DNA of 64,000 bases from Patiria pectinifera (GCA_029964075.1 CM057129.1:16111430-16175429); one strand, 5' to 3'. Positions 47,439 through 60,319 are shown, counted from the stretch's first letter. The notes: generated by a model from the sequence alone, not told the origin. A program made the numbers and translations.

Positions 47439-49229
47439 ATACTAGTCAACGATGAGCGTCCATGTTTGGGAACTAATTAGCTTACGACCTAATTAATCAC
47501 CTTGCCATTCTCCAAGGACTTAATTACTTGATTGTAATCGATTGCTTATATATAGGGCAGGTGTGTACTTACACATGTACTTCAGTAACAAACATTATTG
47601 ATCCTCTTGAGTGTCACATGGCAACACTTTCGAGTTTCACTCGCATTGCAAAAGCAAATATTGAAGACATTTCTTGGACAAATGTTTCCCCTTAAAATTT
47701 GGTACTTGAATGCTAATTGGCTTTGCTTTCAAATGCGCGAGACGCCCATATTACTCAGCAATTATTGGCCAACGAATGTTGAGTTTGGCGATGGGTTTTT
47801 TTCTGAAGGTGAGACCAATTATTTGTGGCTGCAAACGGTCACGCAAGGGTGAGCACATCCCGGTGGGGCGTAGCTGCAGATAGCTTCAAACTCATCAAAA
47901 ATGCATCAAAGCGTGTGACCGTTACCATGACGAAAGGATGCTTAGCCATCAGACCTTTTTTAACGGCATATTAAAAGTCTAATAAGCTGATGAATTAAAT
48001 TGATGCAATTTTTTTTTTTTTTTTTTTAAAACAACAAAATTCCACGTCAGTCCACCAATAAATGTAAAATCACATTGTCATGTATTTGTACATGTTTGTC
48101 GTTTAAATACGATTTTTAATGTGGTTGTATACGAGTGTAATTGCATGAAAAATTTGACTTTTGGATACGTTTAAGCCGTCCGTAAGAGCTAATGAGGCCC
48201 AGAAAATACACACAGTACATGTACATGATTATCATATACATGTACATGTATCCTACTTGAACATACATGTGAACATTCATGTGGAGTGAACATTCATGTG
48301 GAGACATGAGCTACGTGACAAGCTGTCATATTCGACTGTGTTGCACTATGCTACAAGCTTATTATGGACCCTAGCTTGCAAATACGGGAGTACATAGTTC
48401 ATAAATTCACAGACGTCATGTTAAGATTCCTTTGTAATGATATCAACTCGCAATTTTCCTGTCTGTGACGTGGGGGGGGGGAATTATTCTATGTAACTTT
48501 CTGTTGAGAATTTTAATTTGCCCTTCTCCTCTGGATACCGCGGAGATTATTGCACTCTCTCTCTCAAAAAAAAAATCATACAAACCAAATTATTGACCAA
48601 TTGTTTAAACTGAATATCATCATTGGCAAAAAGCAAACTTGAAATATAACATGTATTTTCCATTTGGCATGTTGATCAAGAAAATATCTTTCTTTTTCAG
48701 TAATTATGCGAGCAAAAATACATCATTTTAAATGGAAGTATAACGTACTAGGTCACATTCATAAAATGAAAAAAAATAAATAATATTCAACCGTTTCCAA
48801 CCTTTCTCCAATACAGGACACCTAAACTTCACTGCACTTTAATATCAGCAGCTAATTTTGTTTAATATATGTCATATATTATTGGAATTATTAATTAAAA
48901 AAAAAGAAGGGAAATGTGCTACTGGTTCTTAAATGATTTGGCCATTTGAAGTCATTCCCAGACCAATACATGCATTTGGTCATTTGTAATTTCCACCATC
49001 ATTCTCAATGTCGGAAAACCCTTTTAAGGGCCTCGCCTCGATCAACCTTATCTCTGTGTAGTCCCTCTCCAAAAAAAAAAAAAAAAAAAAATTACTCTTC
49101 AACAAGATTGAAAAACTATCCATGGCACCTAAAACGCTGACTTAATTGTGCCTTTAAAGCAAAACAGACAGCCAGGAACCTCTTGGAGTACATGCATGTC
49201 AGAAATGAAAAGTCAAATTTATGGAAAAT
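47439..49229. other. Spacer with no recognised gene
   Basis: AT-rich. It includes a T run at 48008-48027, an A run at about 49072-49090 and a 17-bp tandem duplicate TGAACATTCATGTGGAG (about 48270-48304) within a TACATGTACATG-rich patch. No supported ORF. Confidence 0.4.
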
Positions 49230-49751
49230 TTAAAGGGAAAATACAACATTTGCAAACATCAAAAAATAAAACTACCAAATCATTTTGAAATACCTTGCTG
49301 GACTGTTAGTGAATGACAGTGTAAAGCATCCTGTAAAATCATGGCACCTGGTATACTGTCATTTTCAAGAAAAGTGGTATTTTTGTATCAATTTCCAACG
49401 CTGATCGGCCGATCAGCGTTGGAAAAAACTGGCTTTTTTTCAAATACTGGCCCCAATCGACCATCACACTTATTTTCAATCGATTACAAACCTATGAACG
49501 GGTACGAGCCAGCTAGACTGGTTCCCTGACCTTACAATTCCCCAATGTATGTAAACTGCTCTGTTTCGTCTTATATGGAGTCAGGGAACCAGACTACAGG
49601 AAAATGATTGTTTTTCTTGGTTTTTATAGCATTTTCGAACCCAAAACCTCAAAAAAGTCAGTGTAACTATATTTGCTATATATTTCCAACCCCCCAATTC
49701 CATCCATTTCTAAAAATTACAGCAAAAGCAAATGATGTATATTCCCTTTAA
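49230..49751 (+). mobile_element. TTAA-flanked MITE family P, copy 3 (522 bp)
   Basis: TTAA at 49230-49233 and 49748-49751, ends AAGGGAAAATACAACATTTG and GCAAATGATGTATATTCCCT. The short hairpin at 49392-49425 is a perfect 34-bp palindrome, and the second stem is formed by GACTGGTTCCCTGAC (about 49517) and GTCAGGGAACCAGAC (about 49580). Same orientation as copy 1. Confidence 0.85.
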
Positions 49752-50872
49752 GTGCGATGCAATGTACATTTTTAATGCAGTCCTTGAAAATGCACCTTTG
49801 TATCTCATTTAACCGTATTTTCAGTTTTTGTTTTGCCATTTTCAAGGGTCTTGTTGTGCCTTTTTTGGGTTTTTTTGCCAATGCAAATTTCCATATTCTT
49901 GAGAAAAAAGTGTGATGTCATTTCAGGCAGAAACCTCGAGGTTACAGTTACTTCAGCCCCAAACGTTTTTAGATATTTTGGATATTGTGCTGTAGTCAAT
50001 GTTCTTGTCTTGTGGTGACGCGTTGGTTTGTCAGTACAAGGCAGTAAGCCAATGATGAACAAACTTTTCTCACACACATGTTGTCCACAAGCAATTTTTT
50101 CTTCTTCACAATTTGAACGGAAAAACCTTAAACTGAACAGTCACTTCCTGAAATAACATAATGGCAACAGCCTCCTCATTTGTCCTGAAAAGCATGGACA
50201 ATTTTAAATGAATGAAGTGCACTTGACAACAAAAAAATCAACCCCCAAAAAGGATGTCAAATAGTTTTCATACATTTAAGAGTAGAAAGTTGCACAAAAT
50301 ATCTTCCTTAGAAAAATTAATTTCATGGACCCTTTAAACAAAACCTGCTGACATAGTCTATTCTTTGGCTGGGGAGTAATAAGGTTGTATGCTGATGAAT
50401 TTAGAATGGAGTCGAAAAAATGTTGAACAAGTTGACAGTTAGGCTACTTAGCCATGTTATACAATGGTCACTAAACATTTAGACCCTTTCATGGGTGCCC
50501 CATGACAGTGGGTAGGTTTTGTTATTGAAAATCAGTTACAATGAAAGCACAAATTAGGGACAAAGACCTTTGTTAGGGACAAAGACCTGCCCTCTGTCAT
50601 GGTACAAACTGCAAAGGGTCTATTGAAAGTAGAATTCTGCTTCCTGCTTTGTGAGCTTTTTGCATTTTTTTTTGAATAACTAAGTAACAGCTTATTTGGG
50701 TGAAATGTTGCCATAAACACATTAATGTCAATCAGTTCTCAGTCCCCTCTTTTATTCCTTCCCACAAAAGGATGTGTAGTACCGGTATTCCCTGAAGCAG
50801 AGTTGATGAGATTTCAGCCATTTCACAAGGACCTGTTGTCTAGCATCCTCGCTAGCACTGACGGAGCATATC

Positions 50873-51350
50873 CACTGATCTCTATATAAAGACTGGATAG
50901 CTAATAAAGAGCTGCACAATGTACGAATTTGACTCCATATTGGTGAGACCGGCTGGTGATCTACAAAGGACAAGTTGCCGTTTTTATAGACAGCATGATT
51001 TCTTTTGTAACGTCGCGGTTCACTTGACTTATATTTTAACCACCACCACTGACCAACTTTAACTACAATTTTTTAACGTCGTGGTTACTAAAATACCGCA
51101 AATATCACTTTTTCGGCGTTTTGCAATGATAATCACTATGGAAATGTGTCCCTTTTAGAACATCACAATATGTGTACGTGACCAAAATGTGCGTCAACTG
51201 TTGATACAACGCGCGCGTATTTACGCGCTGAACGTTCGTATTATACGCGGCCATCTTCGTGAGACCGGGGGCGAATTGGTCAATATGCAAAGTCTTCTGT
51301 GTGAATGTTGTATGGATATCCGCTATCCAGTCTTTATATAGAGATCAGTG
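50873..51350. mobile_element. hAT-type MITE, copy 2 (478 bp, inverted relative to copy 1)
   Basis: Ends CACTGATCTCTATATAAAGA and TCTTTATATAGAGATCAGTG are flanked by a perfect 8-bp duplication AGCATATC (50865-50872 and 51351-51358). It matches the reverse complement of 16058-16512 nearly throughout. It contains GCGGCCATCTTC, a YY1-like site. No transposase. Confidence 0.92.
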
Positions 51351-51504
51351 AGCATATCCAATGTCAGTGTGTGATGCTGACTCAAGTGAAGAGCGGAAGG
51401 GTCTTTCTAGAAAATTCTGTAGAGCAAAAAAAAAAGACGATTTTTGGTGGTTTTTTTTGGTACTGTCCAGTTTAAAAGATTTAATACTCGGGTAAAAATT
51501 AGGT

Positions 51505-51651
51505 TGTCGTGAAAAATGCAGTGTCGTGAAATATGTTGCGATGTCGTGAAAAAAAATTGTGATGTCATGAACACATTTGTGTTGTCGTAAAACATTTTGT
51601 AATGTCGTGAAATACATTATTGACATCTTTTTCATGTCCCTTCAGGGCCAC
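51505..51651. mobile_element. Partial copy of the 28376-29036 MITE family
   Basis: Six TGTCGTGAAA-type units are followed by CATGTCCCTTCAGGGCCA, matching the right end of the 28376-29036 element. I could not find a matching left end, so the copy is truncated or strongly diverged on that side. Confidence 0.65.
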
Positions 51652-52159
51652 TTTAGGTTACAGTGTGTGGGGTTGAATCCACAGTCTCTTAAAAGGGATT
51701 CTGACCTTATATATACATGTACATGTGCACATTATGTGTGTTTTGAAGGGGGAAGCGGGCTTGTGTATTGACTCGATTACTGAAGTCTGGACATGTAATG
51801 TATACTATTGGAAACAAACTGTCTTGCGTATGTTTGTAAAGAGTTTGAACAGAGAAAGATTGCCAAAAGTGTAGACAAAAGGAGATATATTATTTCTATC
51901 TGTTTGTCTTGTTAGTTTTTAAAGACCGGTGCAGGTATATGTGTATTGTGACTTTTGTTTAACTTGTCAACACTGTCTGAATAATGTACATATATGTAAT
52001 TGTCAAATGTACAACTGTACATTTTGTTCTTAATAAGTGCTTCTCAGTATATGTTCTAATATGTGTTTCAGATGTTGCCAGATCGCATATACATGTATGG
52101 AGAATACACGTACACTATACATGTATACTAAATTTCCAAACTGGAGGAAAATAACGTAG

Positions 52160-52500
52160 ATTAATTGCCAACAAGATTCTTGATTTATTTTTAGCTTGTA
52201 ATTCAGGTCTTTCAAAGTGTTTGTACAGCCAGTTATGATGCCTTTGGCACAGTACTCCTTTCATCTTTTGACAAAACAACCCATTAATAGTACCTTGTTT
52301 TTCTGGCTAGTGAATGGCAGAGGCAGCATTTGTGATTATTTGATTGCCAGCAAGAGTATTGTTTATTTTTAACCCGTCATTCAGCCCTATCCAGTTCTTA
52401 CAATAGCACTGACGCCTGCGGTGACAGCATTCCTTTCAGCAAAGAATAATCAGCGGTCGACTAAACAATTGTGAAAGATTGATGATGATGCCTCGTTTTT
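52160..52500. repeat. Diverged direct duplication upstream of MYORG
   Basis: GATTAATTGCCAACAAGATT...TTTATTTTTAGCTTGTAATTCAG (about 52159-52207) resembles GATTGCCAGCAAGAGTATTG...TTTATTTTTAACCCGTCATTCAG (about 52341-52385). Similarity continues weakly through ATGCC(T)TTGGCACAGTACTCCTTTCA / ACGCCTGCGGTGACAGCATTCCTTTCA. It is old, about 175 bp in period, and lacks inverted ends. Confidence 0.5.
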
Positions 52501-52696
52501 TTCTGATTCAAAGGCAAACCCATAATTCGTGATCAACCCTATTCAACTGCAGGCATATTTGTCTTGGACAGTCACATTTTGTTTGACTCAACTGACCTCA
52601 ATTGACCAATTAAGGTTTCAAAAGGTTAAATGATGCACTGAATTAAAGTACAAAATTGTTTTCACAGATATGTTTTCTCTTTTTCTTACTTTTCAG

Positions 52697-53228
52697 ATGG
52701 AGTGACTACTGTTTATTCATCTTGACAGGCGTTGATGAAATTGTGGCCTGACTCAGAAAATCCATCCCGACGTATTGATTCAGAAGGAGAAGTTACTAAA
52801 AATTGAGTGGATACAAATTGAGCTGATACAGAAATTGAGGTTTCATCTCTGCTGAAGTATATGCTTGACCAACATCACTCTTCGGTTGTCAGCAGAAATC
52901 TACGGCATTCAGACAAGAGGAAAGTAGTCATTCCTGTTCTTGAACTGGAAGAGATCTGCTAGAGTCAAGCCCGGGTTCCACCTTAGGGGAGAATTTGGTT
53001 CATGAGACAATTATCCATGTCAATTACCCAAGTGAATCCTTGATTTTTCAATGCACCGAGAAATATCTACTGGACTGAATGAAAATTAGACTTCGGACGG
53101 GACAAGCTGAAAGACCAGCATATTTTAAGAGTGGAGTACCAATTGGTTGTTGTTGAAGGTACCTGAAACATTGTGGCCCTTTTTTTAAATTTCTCTCCAA
53201 CGTTGAGGAAAACAGGGGAATTGTATCA
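52697..53228 (+). other. Probable MYORG 5' UTR part of its first coding exon
   Basis: A strong acceptor (TTTTCTCTTTTTCTTACTTTTCAG ending at 52696, more than 20 pyrimidine-rich bases) precedes a 532-base stretch leading to the MYORG ATG. It implies at least one upstream non-coding exon and a 5' UTR intron. A minimal upstream ORF (ATG GAG TGA) begins at 52698. No splice donor is evident before 53229. Confidence 0.5.
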
Positions 53229-55841
53229 ATGCATAGCAAATACTCGTACGAAGACTCGCCAGGCCCACTGAACAGCACTCCCCTCTCTGGCGGTAGAAAA
53301 ACACCAAGTATTGATGAGCCAGTGCGTAGTGGCTTCTGCTATCTACGTAAAAAGACCAGACATGGGCTTATGGCATTCTTGGTTGCAGTGCTTATCTTTG
53401 CACTGCTTGCCTGGTACTACGTCACCCAACATGGCCGCATGGCGGTCGTGTCCATCGGGCCCATGTCTTTTGACCCGCAGGGGCGTATGGTCATCCTGAG
53501 TAATGCCAAAGGACGGACGGTGTTCAAGGACAAGCTTGGGATTAATCTACCGGAAGGGGCGGAGATTAGGGATTGTACAAGGGAGGTTGACGCCCTCACC
53601 TCGTGTTGTTTGAATTGGATAAACGTGACGCTTCAGAATGAGTTACCACTCGTTGAAATGCACATTGAGTATGCGGCACAGAAAGACAACATCAAGTGTA
53701 TCAATGTCGCGTGGACGGCCTTACGATTGAGCTTTGCTCCGCTGGACTGCGTCTCACTGAATAATTCCCACTGGTACGGAGGGAGTGTTGTACATAATCA
53801 ACACTGGGTTTTGGAAAAGCTCAGAATCCCTTTGCAACCCTACGTATCAAGGGATATCGTCTCTGAAAGAAACGCCTTTGGATCAGTGTTAGAACGCTAC
53901 TGGTTGTCATCCAACGGTGTTGCAGTTATTGTTGATCAAGACACGCCTCTACATGTGTCTGTCAATGCGAAAAAGACAAGTCGGGAACTGTGCTTGAAAG
54001 CCGAGTACTTCAACTCGCCATATCAGAACCCAGCTAACGAGCATGCATCTTTGAAATACACCGTGTGTATGGGAGAGAACGTTAGGACGGTGCACGAACA
54101 TGTTCTGCAAAATTATTTCAACAGACCGCCTGGTTTGCCAGACGAGCGCATGTTCAGGTCTCCTGTATGGTCGACGGGGGCAAGATTTAGAATCAACATC
54201 AACCAGTCGGCTGTGATAGCCTATGCTAATGAGATCAATCACAATGGATTCCCAAACAGTCACATTGAAATTGACGATAAGTACACATCTCATTACGGTG
54301 AGGCGGACTTTACTGAAACAAAATTCCCCAACGCTCGACAGATGGTTCAGGATCTTCATGATAAAGACTTTCGTGTATCTGCCTGGACCCACCCGTTTGC
54401 CAACATTGATTCGCCGACATTCCGCAGGGGGATTTCTCACAACTATTGGATACGAGAACCCAGCGGACGGGTGCCTGCATTGATTAAGTGGTGGAACGGC
54501 ATCGGTGCGACCTTGGATGTCACCAATGAGGGCGCTGCAGAGTGGTACATCGGCACACTGCGAAAGATGCAGACGGACTACGGCCTGGACTCGTTCAGAT
54601 TTGACGCCGGCGAGGTCTCCTATATCCCCTACATCTACAATGCCACCATTCCATTCAATGATCCCAACGTTTACTGCACCCAGTACGTGGAACTTGTGGC
54701 CACCATCAACCGACAGATCACAGTTCGCTGTGGTCACCAAACCCAACACCAGCCCATATTTGTAAGGATGGTGGACAAAGATGCTAATTGGAACTACAAC
54801 AATGGTTTACTGACGGTCATCCCCACGGCTCTCCTGATGGGCATCCTGGGATATCCCTTCATCCTTCCTAGTTACCCCAACACCAACACCCACGCCATCG
54901 GCACGAAACCAGACCGTGAGCTTTACATTAGGTGGGTGGAGCTCATGGCCTACCTCCCCTCCATGCAGTTCTCCATCGCACCCTGGCAGTATGACGAAGA
55001 GGTCATTCAAATTGCACAGAAAATGGTTAAAATCCACGAGGTGGTTGTGACCTCGAGGATGTTAAATCTCTCCAGTGAGGTCATAACAAAAGGTGAGATG
55101 CTAGTTTGCTGGACCCTTTGAGCCAGCCTATTTAACTCTGACTGACTGACTGACTGATCACTGACTAACTCCCCAACTGATTGACCGACAAACTGGCTAA
55201 ATTACTGACTGACCAACTAGCTGACTCCCCTACAGACGTACTCACTGACTGACTGAATCACTGAGAATAAAAACATCCTAAATTAAGACTTTCAGGTCAA
55301 CCTAATCTTGTTATTCACATATAGCTGATAGATGCTTTGTATTTAACCTCCACTCATGTTTATCATCATTAAGTTTGATTCCACTAGTGTTGGCAGTCAA
55401 AGTCTCCACTTTCTAGGTACAGTATAATTAGGGGAAATATTAGTGATAATTAATAACCGTGCTGCATCGGAAGGATAAAAGCAAGAACAAGTTTTCTGCA
55501 GCGTCATGAAACTTGTCCCAGTTCCATTTATACAAGTTTGTAGCTCATTCCAAGTTTGTTATTGGATTTGACTCCCATACACAGGTCACCCAATCATCAG
55601 GCCTGTCTGGTGGATCGCCCCATCTGACGAAGTGGCCCAGCACATTGATTCCGAGTTCCTTATTGGGGACACCTTTCTCGTGGCGCCGGTCCTGACCAAA
55701 CACGCCCGAGCACGTGACGTCTACCTTCCAGCTGGAGACTGGAAGGAAGAGCTGCGAGAACAGAGCATCTTGAAGGGTGGAACTTGGCTCAAAGACTATC
55801 CAGTCGCGATTGACGAGGTTGCGACATTTACAAAGATCTAG
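53229..55841 (+). CDS. MYORG: Myogenesis-regulating glycosidase (MYORG), GH31 family, two coding exons
   Basis: Exons 53229-55092 and 55585-55841 join in phase (AAA-G|GT-CAC) to give 706 aa, close to human MYORG (about 714). The N-terminus is cytosolic and Ser/Pro-rich, then RKKTRHG and a single hydrophobic segment at about 47-65 mark a type II membrane protein with a luminal GH31 catalytic domain. The family's catalytic region is clear: DSFRFDAGE with the probable nucleophile Asp459, and FVRMVDKDANWNYNNGL with the probable acid/base Asp516, followed by LGYPFILP. Exon 2 supplies GHPIIRPVWWIAP, IDSEFLIGDTFLVAPVL and DVYLPAGDWKEE, ending in DYPVAIDEVATF. Several N-glycosylation sequons (NVT, NNS, NQS, NAT, NLS) lie on the luminal side. 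Known biology: ER/nuclear-envelope alpha-galactosidase-like enzyme; human loss causes brain calcification. The ATG is the first of the long frame. Confidence 0.95.
55093..55584 (+). other. MYORG intron with a GACT-rich simple repeat
   Basis: GTGAGA donor and TACACAG acceptor. About 55136-55260 is a degenerate CTGACTGA/ACTGACT simple repeat directly after the donor. No other feature seen. Confidence 0.8.
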
Positions 55842-56234
55842 GGTTTCATATTGATGCGACCGGGCACCATTTTGTGGTCTCCGTGCGATGATGAACAACC
55901 GCTCTAGTTGGCAAAATATAATGTTTGCTGCCTCCCCATGACTTCGGTCATTCCTTTATTTGTAATTATCCACAAAAATGCACTCCGAGTGTGGGCCTCG
56001 TTACTGAAATTGCCAAAAAAAATACAAGACTATAGGCGAGACTAGTATAAAAACTGGCTGGGTCCCAGACCAATTTGGTCTAAGGGGTCTAGGTAGGCAT
56101 CCGAGTCAAATTTTTGGGCTGAGATGAGGCTTGAGCAAATCTAATTCAGAAGTGACAGTCAGTCAGATCAGTGAGGCACAAAAAGGACCATAATTATGTT
56201 GTAGGCTAGCCCCTCTTTGACCAGCAAAAATAAA
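55842..56234 (+). terminator. MYORG 3' UTR with candidate poly(A) signal
   Basis: AATAAA at 56229-56234 is the first canonical hexamer after the stop codon, giving a 3' UTR of roughly 400 bases. Position inferred from sequence only. Confidence 0.45.
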
Positions 56235-56321
56235 GAAAATTGAAAAAGGGACTCCAAGATCAGATGACCACAAATTTCATCAATTGTCTGCTTTTAGTGA
56301 TGATCGATGAGCTGTACAAGA

Positions 56322-56698
56322 CAGGGGCATAAATCCCGGGGGAGGGGGGCCCAACTTTTTGACTGGGGGATGGGCTATTGAATCATCGCCCCCCCCCCTC
56401 CATTTTTTCGCAATGAGAAGAAAACTGTGGATTTCGAGGTATTTTTCAAACATCCCCACAACCAAAATGTATTTAATAGCACTGAAAAGTGGAGAAACAA
56501 AGTATAAAAGCTTTTAAAATGCACCGTTTCGATGTAAGTGCGAGTACACATATTGATGTGCATCTGTATCCTGTACATCGCCCCCTAGTATAATGTGGTG
56601 TCCACCCCCACCCCCCTTTTGAAATTTCCACGGCCGGCCAATTTTTGGATTTTGGTCATCCCCCATCCCCCCACTTGCTGGCACAGATTCACGCCACT
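56322..56698. mobile_element. MITE with CAGGGGC(A)TAAATC / GATTCACGCCACTG ends
   Basis: CAGGGGCATAAATCCCGGGG at 56322 and the inverted CAGATTCACGCCACTG near 56684-56699 form weak terminal repeats. Both halves hold C/G-rich tracts (56338-56350, 56388-56399, 56604-56618). The interior has no supported ORF. Confidence 0.45.
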
Positions 56699-56699
56699 G

Positions 56700-58716
56700 G
56701 TATAAGAAGACAAGTTTTATCATTTTTCCAAACGGGATCACCAGAGAGTGGATGCTGTGGGATTTGAAGAACTGAACATTGCAATAGTATAATTGTATTA
56801 GGGAAATATTTTTGAAATATTACCTAACCCATTGAAATAGAAGTTCTTGGCCCGCAAGGTCCAGATTTTCCTGACCATTACACAAGTGAAGAAACAAAAA
56901 ACACTATGGAGTAATCTCAGTGATAATCCCGGAAAAGTTGCGTGGGAATTATCCCCCAGGCAAATTGCATCTTGGTCGGCAATATCTAGGTGCTCGGTCG
57001 CATGAACAGATCATCCTCATCAGTCCAGTGTTGTAGTCGAGTCCACCACAAGTCCGGTTACAAGTAATCACCAGTCCGCTCACAGGTAACAGTGGATGAA
57101 CAATAACAAAGAATTGGCTTTTTATTTGAGTAGCTTGTGAGTTGAACTGGGACTGGATGACTTGTGATGGTCTTGTGAGAACTTGCAGGGAGCTTTTGAT
57201 GGACTTGATTTCAGCACTGGGTCAGTCAAGCAATGACTGATGAAGTTTGCCCGTAAGATTCACAAGACTTGAGCACAGTTTTTTACAAGACAAAATGTAA
57301 TGGTTACGGGGTTATTATTTGAGATGACTACTCACAGGTTCGTGAGGTACATGTTTAGGGACACCAATCCTAAACATGACACCTGTTGCTAAACCATAGA
57401 GCATTGCCTGTGGTAAATATCTGGCTCAAGTCTTTGCAAGTTGATGATCTACTGGGCCAATCCTGGCTATTAAAAAAAAGTTAATACAGATAAAACCTGA
57501 AAGTCAACCATGCACAGTGGTAGACCCCATGAAACATAACTGATGTATTCCTAATAGTGTACTAAATTAACGGCGTTTCAACTACATCGTTGTTTGTGCA
57601 TAATGTGGGTATTGTCAAAACACTAAAACGTTCAATGTTTGTGTCCACTTGAGAGTGTTGATAATCTGTATAATTGTATAAGCTGTGTACCAAAGAATTG
57701 TAAGCAGCAATATTTTGAACAATTGTGAATTTTGTGATCACATGGGTTTTTACAGTGACAGGCTACACAATGTTCTCTTAACGTACAGCTTTCTCCTGAT
57801 GACGGGCTTTTAAAAGATGACACGAAGCTGTGCTAGAGATTTCATATGAACGCATATTACATGTAATGAATTTATTTAGGACTGATATTCTGCCAAGGAC
57901 TTTGTAATACCCCTGAGCACGCAAACTGCAACAGTTTCCAGGTTACAGACCAGTAAATAAATTACCATAGACAACAATTATAAATCTACTTCAAAAAGTC
58001 AACTCTTTGTGTTCATCAAACCATGCACCAAAAATGGCTTTTTTAGTGATTCACTAATGTGATTTTGTCTCACAAAATGTGATGACTTATTCAAGGTGAC
58101 AACCCTCCAGAGATGCATGCAGAAGTAGTTTTGAAGTCCATTGCAATTTCAGAAAATCATCCTCTCACTATCATGACAACATAGCAGCCCTGGGGTATAG
58201 GTGTAACCCTTGTGAATTGTGTTTAACGTGTGTCCTGGTGTAATTTATAAGAACTACAAAATGTGCAATATGCTCAAAGTGTATAAGCTGGTATAATATA
58301 TGTTATGCATGAAATGCGTACACTGTATATAAATTATAAAGTTGTATTTTGTCACAAAAAGAATTAAGAGTGAAAATGTGGTTTTCGGATGCTTTGGCTT
58401 GTATAAGTAATTTTAATGTTTGACCCCCCAAAAATTGGTTTGATCTGGTAAAATAATAAATGACTCGTCCATCAATCATTGAAACAAATACTTGTAACAG
58501 AACGATCATGACAATTATTTCCTTCACATTTTAGCAACATAAAAGCTTACTTTACAATTTTGTAAACTCAAAGATTCAATACGATTAAAGGCGTTTACTG
58601 CATGGGATCTTAAAATCAGTATATAGTGACTAAGACCTTTGATTCATCACCTTTTGATCTTCGCTGACTCTTTTGTACGTCGAGATGGAAAGGTTTGCCT
58701 GGTCTCAGCAGTGTAT
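56700..58716. other. MYORG to third-gene spacer, no recognised gene
   Basis: AT-rich; CAAGTCC/AGTCCAC-type short phrases recur at about 57020-57090. No ORF with family support, no clear inverted-repeat element. Confidence 0.4.
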
Positions 58717-58949
58717 CAAGGGCGGATCCAGAGCATAATTTTGGGGAGGGCACCGAAAAGTGGGTACATAAATTACGGCGTGGGGTTCGGGGCCCGATTT
58801 GGGTTGTAGATGCTCTTAGGTGCGATCTGAGGCAATTTCTGCCTGCCTTTAAGTTTATTGCGACGTCACTTTAAAAACAAATTGGGTTCTCTTTTTTTTG
58901 GGGGGGGGGGGGGACGGTTCCCGTTGCCCCCTCTCTGGATCCGCCCTTG
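58717..58949. mobile_element. CAAGGGCGGATCC MITE, copy 1
   Basis: Ends CAAGGGCGGATCCAG and CTGGATCCGCCCTTG are exact inverted repeats. The interior matches 61265-61528, including AAATTACGGCGTG and GGTGCGATCTGAGGCAATTTCTG. No target duplication is preserved here. The ends resemble a widespread hAT-type MITE group. Confidence 0.85.
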
Positions 58950-59367
58950 TAATTGTTCCTTTTATCCCAAGGATAACATTTGCCTTTTTACGGCTATGTG
59001 TTTGTATCCCGACAAGGTGTTTATTAGCAGTGTGTGACTCAATGGAACCAGCTCATTGATAAGTTGGCAAACGAACAATTATTTTATATTAAATATTTTC
59101 TGCAGGGACATTTCCTTTGCTTTGACTACGTCTTTCGTTTCTGCCTTAAAAGCCAGAAAAGTGTGATTAAAGGTTGGATTTCACTGATACTTAAATTTAC
59201 TGTGTGAGAATTCTCTCTTATTTTTTGGTTGGTGGATGGTCGATCGCTCCGCCTACGCATGGAAGCTTCAAGCGACCATTCGCGATCCCGCATTTCCGTC
59301 ATGTCCTGCAGTTTTTTTCTGCTCTTGTATGTATTGGACGATTATGGTATATTGGTTTCTAATATAC

Positions 59368-59800
59368 AGGGTGGCCCCCCCCCCAAAAAAAAACCCCGAA
59401 CGGCATACTTGTACTACCTTGAGACTCAAACCACCTGTACCAATTGATGGAGAATCCTTTTAGAGGAATTATGATACCAAAATCTCCCGATTCAGTCCAG
59501 TAGTTTTTGCTGCAGAGCCTATTTTGTGAAGTGCATTTCTTTCATGTGGGTATTATTACATATTCCATCTATCAAATTACAATGTAAGTTTTCGAATTCC
59601 CGGGCGCGGTTTAGTAATTCAAAGGGACAAAAATGACCCCCACCTTGCTTCACAAAATAGGCTCTAGAACAAAAACTACTGGACCAAATCGGGCGATCTT
59701 GGTTTCATTTTTCTTCTAAAAAGATTCTTTATGCATTGGTATATGTGGTTTGAGTCTCAGGGTAGTGGAAGTATGCCATTCGGTGGTTTTTGGACCACCC
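59368..59800. mobile_element. Foldback MITE with about 160-bp arms
   Basis: CAGGGTGGCCCCCC at 59368 and the inverted GGTTTTTGGACCACCC to 59800. The arms share GGCATACTT, GAGACTCAAACCAC, AGTAGTTTTTG and CACAAAATAGGCTC in opposite orientation. The loop holds about 100 AT-rich bases. Confidence 0.8.
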
Positions 59801-59859
59801 GGTAAGCCCGTTCTGGAGCCGAAAGCGAATCTGGAGAGGGGGCCGAGGTTTGGGAAATG

Positions 59860-60319
59860 GCCCTAACTATACATAACGGGGTAGGGGCGTCATCTGCCGC
59901 GTCTGTTTGTGTCATGTTTGGTAAATCCAACGCTCGCGTTGCTAGGCCTTCAGGGCTGCGCGTTCTATTTGCAATTAGACTGGTTCCTGGTTCCAGTTCC
60001 TCCCATAATCACTCTCATCATCCATGTATTAATGGGGCGGGAAACGGTCCGCAGAGATCGGTGCCCCAGCGTTAACATAGGCGATGACGTTTAAGCAGCG
60101 CGTTAACATTTATTACGTCACAGTTTAATACGCGCGAGAATGAAGTGTTACCAGCAGCCAAAATGTATGGGTTACTAATGCGCAAAATCAACAAATCAGA
60201 TTATGCTCTGTTCTCATTGAGAAAACACGCTTCGGATATTTTTCTCTAGTGCTGAAAAAAATACAGTTATTTCAGAAAGTCATTTAAATAGCTTCCAGCT
60301 TTCATCGAAAACGTCGAAG
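59860..60319 (+). promoter_or_regulatory. Probable promoter/5' UTR of the third gene
   Basis: CpG density rises (GGGCGTCATCTGCCGCGTC, GGGGCGGGAAACGGTCCGC, GCAGCGCGTTAACATTTATTACGTCA) before the ATG at 60320. A TTACGTCA element at about 60113-60120 resembles a CRE. No TATA box is evident. Start site not determinable. Confidence 0.4.

Noticed and set aside
53949-54749. 266-codon ORF on the - strand
   Set aside because: It is the antisense shadow of the GH31 coding exon of MYORG, with no family similarity of its own.
55135-55260. Continuation of the MYORG frame past the donor at 55092
   Set aside because: The frame stops at 55121 and the GH31 C-terminus resumes exactly, in phase, at 55585.
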